Assembly (NCBI RefSeq): GCF_004005855.1
Contig: NZ_SACL01000008.1
Location: forward strand, 124,001-188,000
Direction: 5' to 3'
Source of the DNA: Rhodovarius crocodyli
GTDB lineage: Bacteria > Pseudomonadota > Alphaproteobacteria > Acetobacterales > Acetobacteraceae
Length of the DNA stretch: 64,000 bases
Shown piece after piece: positions 58,078 through 64,000 of this stretch (positions are counted from its first letter, which is position 1; every line of letters starts with the position of its first letter). A model generated the notes under the pieces. That model did not search any database, was not told the DNA's origin, and saw only the letters and a list, made by a program, of their open reading frames with translations. The translations under genes and the position numbers were made by a program.

Positions 58078-58914
58078 ATGTCCGCCTCCATCGACCAGGC
58101 CTTCATCAAGCAGTACGCCACCGAGGTCCACGAGGCCTACCAGCGCCAGGGCAGCAAGCTGCGCGCCACCATCCGCAGCAAGACCGGCGTGCGCGGCGCC
58201 TCCACCGTGTTCCAGAAGGTCGGCCGCGGCACCGCCGCGTCCAAGTCCCGCAACGGCGTCGTGCCGGTGATGAACCTGGACCACACCAGCGTCGAATGCT
58301 TCCTGCAGGACCACTATGCCGGCGACTGGATCGACCGGTTCGACGAGCTGAAGACGAACGTGGACGAGCGTTCGGTCGTGGCCAATGCCGGCGCCTTCGC
58401 GCTCGGCCGCAAGACGGATGAGCTGATCATCTCCGCGTTGGACACCAGCACGAACGAGGCGATCGGCACCAATGTCGGCGAGACCGACAATGACGGCATG
58501 ACGCGCAACAAGGTGCTGCTGGCCTTCCAGGCGCTGGGCGCCAACGACGTGCCGGATGATGGCCAGCGCGTGGCGATCGTGGGCTGGAAGCAGTGGTCGG
58601 AGCTGCTGACGATCACGGAATTCGCCCACGCCAACTACGCCGGCGCCGACGAGCTGCCCTGGAAGGGCGGCACCCAGGCGAAGAAGTGGCTGGGCGCGCT
58701 GTGGATGCCGCATTCCGGCCTGACGAAGAACGGCAGCCTTCGCTACTGCTACTTCTACCACAAGACGGCCGTGGCCCATGCGACGGCGTCCGAGGTCATC
58801 ACCGACGTGACCTGGCACGGCGACCGCGCGGCGTATTTCGTGAACAGCATGATGAGCCAGGGCGCTGTGCTGGTGGATGGCCAGGGCGCCGTGCGGATGC
58901 GCTGCAAGGAGTAA
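58078..58914 (+). CDS. Phage major capsid protein
   Basis: A 278-residue capsid protein, preceded by AGGAGA. It opens SASIDQAFIKQYATEVHEAY and has the block LDHTSVECFLQDHYAGDWID and later WHGDRAAYFVNSMMSQGAVL VDG-type ending common to capsid proteins of T7-like alphaproteobacterial prophages. Position after portal and scaffold supports the call. The gene is flanked on both sides by unusually structured intergenic DNA, as expected for the most highly expressed virion gene. Confidence 0.85.
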   Translation: MSASIDQAFIKQYATEVHEAYQRQGSKLRATIRSKTGVRGASTVFQKVGRGTAASKSRNGVVPVMNLDHTSVECFLQDHYAGDWIDRFDELKTNVDERSVVANAGAFALGRKTDELIISALDTSTNEAIGTNVGETDNDGMTRNKVLLAFQALGANDVPDDGQRVAIVGWKQWSELLTITEFAHANYAGADELPWKGGTQAKKWLGALWMPHSGLTKNGSLRYCYFYHKTAVAHATASEVITDVTWHGDRAAYFVNSMMSQGAVLVDGQGAVRMRCKE

Positions 58915-59008
58915 GGGGCTTCGCCCCTTAGACCCCGCCAAAGGCCGAAAGGCCTTTGGAAACCGGGTTTTGGCGCCCTACCCTGGCAGGTGGGGCGCCA
59001 TTTTCTTT
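58912..59008 (+). terminator. Hairpins and intrinsic terminator after the capsid gene
   Basis: TAAGGGGC-TTC-GCCCCTTA (58912-58930, including the capsid stop codon), CCAAAGGCC-GAAA-GGCCTTTGG (58938-58959, a GNRA-capped perfect stem), then TGGCGCCC / GGGCGCCA (58971-58978 and 58993-59000) followed by TTTTCTTT. The last is a good terminator; the first two resemble REP-like units of Acetobacteraceae. Confidence 0.75.
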
Positions 59009-59092
59009 ATATAATTCAAACAGTCCTGCCTTCCCAAGCCTTGGTGCCAATTGTTCGGGGTCCAGGGCCGCTACGGTCCTGGCGGGGATGCG

Positions 59093-59135
59093 AGGGGCAG
59101 CGCCCCTTGCTGGGGGTTCCGGGGGCAACGCCCCC
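59093..59135 (+). repeat. REP-like GC palindromes upstream of tail gene
   Basis: AGGGGC-AGC-GCCCCT (59093-59107) and GGGGGC-AAC-GCCCCC (59121-59135), short perfect hairpins in the gap between the capsid terminator and the tail tube A gene. Confidence 0.6.
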
Positions 59136-59189
59136 CGTAACGCCCCACCCCACCTTCGCTCACCCACCCACATTCCGGAGTTCCCGCCG

Positions 59190-59759
59190 ATGGCCCTCAC
59201 CGCCCTCGCCCTGTGCTCACGCGCGCTGCTCAAGATCGGTGCCCAGCCCATCGCTTCCTTCGACGACGGCACGACCGAGGCGGAGGTGGCGGCCAATCTG
59301 TATCCCGCCATCCGCGACACGCTGCTGTCCCTTCACCCGTGGTCCTTCGCCACGGGCCAGGAGGGCCTGCCGCGCCTGGCCGCGAGCCCGGTGGCGGACT
59401 TCAACCACGCCTACCAGCTGCCCGTGGGCTTCCTGCGCGTGCTGTCGGCCGGCGGCGCCATGGCGGGTGAGGGCCTGCGCTATCGCCTGTTCGAGGGCCG
59501 GCTGCACACGGATGCCGAGACCGTCACCCTCACCTACGTCTTCCGCCCGGATGAGAGCGCCTTCCCGGCCTTCTTCGCCTCGGCGCTGGTGGCGCGGCTG
59601 GCGGCGGAGTTCTGCATCCCGCTGACCGAGACCACCACCCGCGCCCAGCTGCTGTACCAGCAGGCCGAGAGCGAGCTGCGCGCCGCCCGCCATGCCGACA
59701 GCAGCCAGGACACGCCGCGTGCCCTGCGGGACTTCCCGCTGATCAGCGCGAGGGGGTGA
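59190..59759 (+). CDS. Phage tail tubular protein A (T7 gp11-like)
   Basis: A 189-residue protein matching the gp11 family: MALTALALCSRALLKIGAQP, IRDTLLSLHPWSFATGQEGL and FNHAYQLPVGFLRVLSAGG. It forms the gatekeeper ring between portal and nozzle. Start at 59190 has CGGAG upstream; the frame is open back to 58956 but that part is the hairpin-rich intergenic DNA. Three bases separate it from the tail tube B gene. Confidence 0.88.
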   Translation: MALTALALCSRALLKIGAQPIASFDDGTTEAEVAANLYPAIRDTLLSLHPWSFATGQEGLPRLAASPVADFNHAYQLPVGFLRVLSAGGAMAGEGLRYRLFEGRLHTDAETVTLTYVFRPDESAFPAFFASALVARLAAEFCIPLTETTTRAQLLYQQAESELRAARHADSSQDTPRALRDFPLISARG

Positions 59760-59762
59760 GCC

Positions 59763-61643
59763 ATGGCAGACAGCCGCACCGTCAAGACCAGCTTCACCGC
59801 CGGTGAGCTGGCGCCCGAGCTGCTGGGCCGCGCCGACCTGCGCGCCTATGCCAATGGCGCCCGCAAGCTGACCAACGTGTTCATCCAGCCCACGGGCGGG
59901 CTGACGCGCCGGCCGGGCCTGCGCCACATCGCCACCCTGCCCGGCTATGCGCGCCTGATCGCCTTCGAGTTCAACACCGAGCAGACCTATCTGCTGGTGC
60001 TGACCGACCGTCTGATGTCCGTCTACATGGGCGATGCCCAGGTGGCGCAGCTGGCCAGCCCCTGGGCCCTGTCCCAGCTCTCGCAGCTCAGCTTCACGCA
60101 GAGCGCGGACACGCTGCTGATCTGCCACCCGGATGTGGACCCGAAGCGCGTGACGCGCAGCAGCCACACCGCCTGGACGATCGACGCCTGGCCCTGGGTG
60201 GAGGTGCCGACGCACCGCTTCGTCGATGCAGGCGTGAGCATGACGCCCAGCGCCACCACCGGCACCATCACCCTCACGGCCGGGGGCAACGTGTTCCTGG
60301 CGGGCCATGCCGGCCAGCGTTGGCTGATCCAGGGCAAGCGGGTGGACATCGTGTCCATCGCCTCGCCCACCACCGCGACGGCCAATGTGCTCGACACGCT
60401 GCCCGGCATCGCCGCCACGAAGGATTGGGAGGAAAGCGCCTTCAGCACCATTCACGGCTGGCCCGTGACGGTGTGCTTCCACCAGGACCGGCTGGTGATC
60501 GGGGGCTCGCGGGACCTGCCGAACCGGCTGTGGCTGTCCCGGAGCGGGGATCTGTTCAATTTCGATCTCGGCACCGGCCTCGATGACCAGGGCATCAGCT
60601 TCGGCCTGGTCAGCGACCAGGTGAACGCCATCCGGGGCGTGTTCTCGGGGCGGCACCTGCAGGTCTTCACCTCGGGCGGCGAATGGATGGTCACGGGCGA
60701 CCCGCTCACGCCTTCCAGCATCCAGCTCAACCGGCAGACCCGGGTGGGCAGCATGGTGGCCCGCATGGTGCCGCCGGTGGATGTGGATGGCAGCACCATC
60801 TTCGCCGCCCGCAGCGGCACCTCGATCTACGAATTCGCCTATACCGATGTGCAACAGGTGTATCAGGCCAATGACCTGGCGCTGGTGTCCCAGCACCTGA
60901 TGCGCACGCCGGTTTCCATGGCCTATGACCAGCGGCGGCGCCTGCTGCATGTGGCGATGGACGACGGCAGCCTGGCCACGCTCACGCTGTATCGCGACGA
61001 GCAGGTCACGGCCTGGACCGGCCAATCCACCCAGGGCAGCTTCGTCATGCTCGCGGAGGTCGAGGGCACGGTCTATGCCGTGACCTGGCGCTGGGGCGTG
61101 TTCCGGCTGGAGCGCTTCGACCCCGAGCTGACGTTGGATGCGGCGCTGACCGGCACCGCCGGCGCCCCGCAGCTGACCTGGTCCGGCCTGTCGCACCTGG
61201 AGGGGCACGAGGCCGCCATCCTGGCCGATGGCGCCCCGCGCGACAGCCAGGTGGTCGATAACGGCGCTGTGGTGCTGGATGACGGCGCCACCGCCCTGCA
61301 GGTGGGCCTCGCCTATACCCACATGATCGAGCCCCTGCCGCCCGAGCTGCTGGGGGTGGGCGGCGCGCGTTCCGTGCCGCTGCGCCTGGTCGCCGTCACC
61401 TTCCGCCTGCTGAACACCAGCGCGCTCACGGTCGATGTCGGGCGCGGCGCGCAGCCGGTGCCATTCCGCAGGCTGGACACGAACATGCTCGATGCCGCCC
61501 CGCCGGTGTTTACCGGCGATGTGCGGCTGCGCGCGCTCGGCTGGCGGCGGGATGCGACGCGCCCCCTGTGGCGGATCGAGGATTCGACGCCCCTGCCCTT
61601 CACCCTGCTTTCCATCACCACCGAGATGAGGATCACCGACTGA
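59763..61643 (+). CDS. Phage tail tubular protein B (T7 gp12-like nozzle)
   Basis: A 626-residue nozzle protein. Typical opening: TVKTSFTAGELAPELLGRAD, then NGARKLTNVFIQPTGGLTRR (the T-GG-RP/RRPG motif) and FEFNTEQTYLLVLTD. Later VCFHQDRLVIGGSRDLPNRL and LWLSRSGDLFNFD are also family blocks. Its stop and the next start overlap as TGATG. Confidence 0.9.
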   Translation: MADSRTVKTSFTAGELAPELLGRADLRAYANGARKLTNVFIQPTGGLTRRPGLRHIATLPGYARLIAFEFNTEQTYLLVLTDRLMSVYMGDAQVAQLASPWALSQLSQLSFTQSADTLLICHPDVDPKRVTRSSHTAWTIDAWPWVEVPTHRFVDAGVSMTPSATTGTITLTAGGNVFLAGHAGQRWLIQGKRVDIVSIASPTTATANVLDTLPGIAATKDWEESAFSTIHGWPVTVCFHQDRLVIGGSRDLPNRLWLSRSGDLFNFDLGTGLDDQGISFGLVSDQVNAIRGVFSGRHLQVFTSGGEWMVTGDPLTPSSIQLNRQTRVGSMVARMVPPVDVDGSTIFAARSGTSIYEFAYTDVQQVYQANDLALVSQHLMRTPVSMAYDQRRRLLHVAMDDGSLATLTLYRDEQVTAWTGQSTQGSFVMLAEVEGTVYAVTWRWGVFRLERFDPELTLDAALTGTAGAPQLTWSGLSHLEGHEAAILADGAPRDSQVVDNGAVVLDDGATALQVGLAYTHMIEPLPPELLGVGGARSVPLRLVAVTFRLLNTSALTVDVGRGAQPVPFRRLDTNMLDAAPPVFTGDVRLRALGWRRDATRPLWRIEDSTPLPFTLLSITTEMRITD

Positions 61644-62083
61644 TGGCCGCTCTCGCTTCCGTAGCATCGCTGGTGGGCGCCGGCGCGGGCGTCTATGCCC
61701 AGACGCGCCAGGCACAGTCCCAGGCGGCGCTCGCCCAGGCCCAGGCCGCGCAGTCCCAGCAGGCCGAGGCCGCGCGCCAGCAGCAGCTGGTGGCCCAGCA
61801 ATCGGCCGATGCCGCCACGCGCCAGCTGCAACTGGCCCGCACCGTGGCCTCGGCGCGCGCGCGTGCCGGGGCTTCGGGCATTTCCGCCGATGACGGGTCG
61901 GCCGCGGCCGTCACCGCCGGGCTGACGGGCGATGCCGCCGCCGCGCAGAACGCCTCCGACCAGGTGTACCAGGCGCGCCTTGCCTCCGGCCGTGCCTCCC
62001 TGCTGAACCCGGATGCCAGCCTGACATCCTATGTGCGCGCGGGGCAGAGCTTCGGCAGCGCCGTCTCCAGCCTGCTCGGCTGA
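61643..62083 (+). CDS. Phage internal virion protein (T7 gp14-like)
   Basis: A 146-residue Ala/Gln-rich protein: a short hydrophobic N-terminus (ASVASLVGAGAGVYAQTRQA), then a long Gln/Ala-rich coiled-coil segment and RARAGASGISADDGSAAAV. Size, composition and position after gp12 fit gp14-like proteins, which are ejected and help DNA cross the outer membrane. The larger internal proteins (gp15/gp16-like) are not between it and the spike gene. Confidence 0.72.
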   Translation: MAALASVASLVGAGAGVYAQTRQAQSQAALAQAQAAQSQQAEAARQQQLVAQQSADAATRQLQLARTVASARARAGASGISADDGSAAAVTAGLTGDAAAAQNASDQVYQARLASGRASLLNPDASLTSYVRAGQSFGSAVSSLLG

Positions 62084-62094
62084 GGAGCCCCACC

Positions 62095-64000
62095 ATGGCT
62101 GACCATATCCAGATCGGCGACATCGCGCCGCGCGTCCACTACGTCACCAACGGGATGCAGGGTGCCTTCACCTACCCGTTTCCCATCTTCGAGATCGAGG
62201 ACCTGGAGGTCCGCCTCGACAATGTCCGGGAGTTCTCGGGCTTCACCGTCTCCGGCGCCGGCGACAGCAATGGCGGGCAGGTCACCTTCGACGTGCCACC
62301 CGCGCCCGGCCGCCGCCTGACCCTGCGGCGCAACCTGCGCCTGGCCCGCACCAGCGACTTCCAGTCCAACGGCGTGCTGCGCGCACGCGTGCTGAATGAC
62401 GAGCTCGACTATCAGGTCGCGGCCATGCAGGAGCAGCAGGACGCGCTGACGGGCGCCATGCGCCTCGACCCGTCGGAATACGGGGACCTGACCCTGCCCA
62501 GCGCCCCCGGCCGCGCCAACAAGGTGCTGGGCTTCGACGCCACGGGCGGCATCGCGCTGCTGGCCCAGACCGGCCTGATCACCAACGCCTTCACCGGCGC
62601 CGTGCCGCGCAGCGTGGAGGACAAGCTGGCCGAGGCCCTGACCGCGCGCGACTTCGGCGCGGTGGGTGACGGCGTGGCCGATGACGGCCCGGCGCTGCAG
62701 GCCGCGATGAATGCCGCGGCGGTCGCGGGCAAGCTGCTGGTCATCGGTGAGGGCACGCACCGCACCACCATGCCGCTCTCGCTCTCGGGCGATGCGGCGG
62801 GGCTGACCATGCGCGGCTCCATCCTCTATGCCGGCACCTGGGGCCAGGCGGCGCTGACCATCGGTTCCGGCGGGGCCGCGCGCAACGCCACCCGCCACTA
62901 CGCGGGCCTGCGCGTGATGCGCGCCACGCAGAGCGACTGGTCCAGCGAGAGCGATGTCGGCATCCGGCTGGTCAACCTCGACGCCTGCCATGTGGAGGTG
63001 CTGCAGGCCGAGGGCTTCTGCATCGGCATCCAGACGCTGGGTGACGAGCGCGGCTTCGAGGACAGCACGCTGCACCTCGGCCGCATCGCGAACAACCGCT
63101 ACGGGCTCGACATCCGCACCGGCAGCGCGGCGGGCTGGAACAACAGCATCACCTACATGGGTGGGCATTTCGCCAATGCCTCCAGCGTGAACCCCACGCT
63201 GTCGCGCTTCGGCGTGCGGTTCTCCTGCGCGGCGGGGGCCTATAACCGGCACAATGCCCATCATTTCGTGGGCCCCGCCTTCGAGCTGCAGCGCCAGGGC
63301 ACGCCGGGCACGGTGGATGCCATCCCCTTCCTGGTGGATGTGGCCGATGCGCGGGCGATCACCGCGCGCGGCATCCGGATGGAGCAGTGCAGCCCCTATG
63401 TCGCCCGCCACACCGGCGGGGCGAACGACTGCCTGTATGAGGTGGGCTATGTCGGCACCTATGGCTTCACCGGTGCCGGTATCCATTACCCCGCGGGCGC
63501 CACGCGGGCCGGCGGCACGGTGGTGGCCCTGCACCAGGCCGCCGCCGCCCATGGCAGCCCGCGCCTGGTCGCGGAAGCCGGCAATGTCCGCGCCCGTGCC
63601 TTCCGCTGGAACAGCACGGATATCGGCTTCGAGGGCATGACGGTGCTCTCGGGCAACCCCTCCGGCCCGCCCACCACCATGAACGGGCTGTGCTTTGCGG
63701 GCCTGTCCTCCATCACGCTGAACAACGACAACATCACCCTGCCGACCAGCCGGGGCATCGGCTTCGTGGTGGACTGCACCCTGTGCAAGGAGTTTTTCCT
63801 GGCCGCCGAGGGCACTACCCTGCGCCCCTTCATCGTGCAGTTCGACGGCAGCGAGACCGTGCTGAACGACAGCGCACCGGTGCTGTTCTCCAACATGAAC
63901 ACCGTCTGGCAGGGCTCGCCCTCCTCCTGGTGGGAGGGCAATGCGGATCTCGACAGCCTGTCGGCCGGCATCGCGCTGAACCGGCTGCAGCGGGTCACGC
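62095..64000 (+). CDS. Phage tail spike: T7-fibre-type N-terminus plus pectate-lyase-like beta-helix, C-terminus off window
   Basis: At least 635 residues, running past the window end. The N-terminal 100 residues (RVHYVTNGMQGAFTYPFPIF EIEDLEV-type) match the T7 gp17 virion-attachment domain. From about residue 180 the DFGAVGDGVADDGPALQAAM motif starts a pectate-lyase-3-like right-handed beta-helix, the fold of polysaccharide-depolymerising spikes. It probably binds and cuts a host surface polysaccharide. GAGGAG precedes the ATG at 62095. Confidence 0.87.
   Translation, partial: MADHIQIGDIAPRVHYVTNGMQGAFTYPFPIFEIEDLEVRLDNVREFSGFTVSGAGDSNGGQVTFDVPPAPGRRLTLRRNLRLARTSDFQSNGVLRARVLNDELDYQVAAMQEQQDALTGAMRLDPSEYGDLTLPSAPGRANKVLGFDATGGIALLAQTGLITNAFTGAVPRSVEDKLAEALTARDFGAVGDGVADDGPALQAAMNAAAVAGKLLVIGEGTHRTTMPLSLSGDAAGLTMRGSILYAGTWGQAALTIGSGGAARNATRHYAGLRVMRATQSDWSSESDVGIRLVNLDACHVEVLQAEGFCIGIQTLGDERGFEDSTLHLGRIANNRYGLDIRTGSAAGWNNSITYMGGHFANASSVNPTLSRFGVRFSCAAGAYNRHNAHHFVGPAFELQRQGTPGTVDAIPFLVDVADARAITARGIRMEQCSPYVARHTGGANDCLYEVGYVGTYGFTGAGIHYPAGATRAGGTVVALHQAAAAHGSPRLVAEAGNVRARAFRWNSTDIGFEGMTVLSGNPSGPPTTMNGLCFAGLSSITLNNDNITLPTSRGIGFVVDCTLCKEFFLAAEGTTLRPFIVQFDGSETVLNDSAPVLFSNMNTVWQGSPSSWWEGNADLDSLSAGIALNRLQRVT

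Noticed and set aside
57851-58270. A 139-codon frame over the hairpin region and capsid start
   Set aside because: It reads through the hairpins in a different frame from capsid, is Pro/Arg-rich shadow sequence, and has no ribosome binding site.
55640-62083. Rhodobacter-type gene transfer agent
   Set aside because: The portal, gp11 and gp12 are T7-type podovirus proteins, whereas GTAs encode a siphovirus-like portal, protease and tape measure.
1-64000. CRISPR arrays, tRNA or rRNA genes, insertion sequences
   Set aside because: No regularly spaced repeats, no cloverleaf-like sequence in the intergenic gaps, and no transposase-like protein in any frame.

Overview
The window is very GC-rich, densely coded chromosomal DNA of an alphaproteobacterium. 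The best guess is Rhodospirillales/Acetobacteraceae (Roseomonas-like). Reasons: an RpoE-ChrR cassette, a PhyR-NepR-EcfG general stress locus, a three-gene transhydrogenase (pntAA-pntAB-pntB), FlaF beside a flagellin, the xseA/purD neighbourhood, and REP-like G/C palindromes such as GGGGCTTCGCCCC. The genus is inference. No rRNA, tRNA, CRISPR array, insertion sequence or integrase was seen, and no gap between genes exceeds about 300 bases.

Layout. (1) 1-5.0 kb: an RpoE-type ECF sigma factor with its ChrR anti-sigma, an esterase lipoprotein, a DUF1295 membrane protein and a CFA-synthase-like methyltransferase, with a flavoprotein running the other way; two back-to-back TGATCC boxes lie between the arms. 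Together they look like a photooxidative-stress membrane-lipid unit. (2) 5.1-8.7 kb: a LysR regulator, then a MocR-type regulator divergent from a PaiB-like protein and a LysE/RhtB exporter. (3) 8.9-15.1 kb: a peptide-type ABC importer with a fused double ATPase, then RidA and an alpha/beta hydrolase. (4) 15.1-21.0 kb: a divergent PEP-carboxylase-like protein and the pnt operon. (5) 21.2-26.2 kb: flagellin, FlaF, a TPR-methyltransferase and an OGT/FlmG-like glycosyltransferase, probably a flagellin modification cassette. (6) 26.2-28.5 kb: NepR, two EcfG-like sigma factors and PhyR. (7) 28.6-34.2 kb: CsbD, DUF1328, an exported protein, a YddA/SbmA-like ABC exporter, LysR, DUF1127 and an orphan amino-acid-type binding protein. 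(8) 34.3-42.2 kb: a papain-like orphan, a peptide-binding protein, penicillin acylase, gamma-glutamyltransferase, DUF1028 and an HNH nuclease. (9) 42.3-45.1 kb: a class I CoA-transferase-like pair with a CaiB/BaiF enzyme. (10) 45.1-53.7 kb: M23 peptidase, xseA, purD, an LpxL-type acyltransferase with a zinc-type dehydrogenase, an OmpR/histidine kinase pair and a DUF4189 protein. (11) 53.7-64 kb: an S24 repressor-like regulator, then a T7-like (podovirus) virion module: portal, scaffold, capsid, tail tubes A and B, an internal protein and a tail spike cut by the window edge.

Genes are packed into operons with many ATGA/GTGA start-stop overlaps. Four of the nine tail-to-tail gene junctions overlap by exactly four bases (YTAR), so both genes share one stop-codon core. 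The two intergenic stretches flanking the phage capsid gene are unusually rich in hairpins, including one pair that cannot form together.
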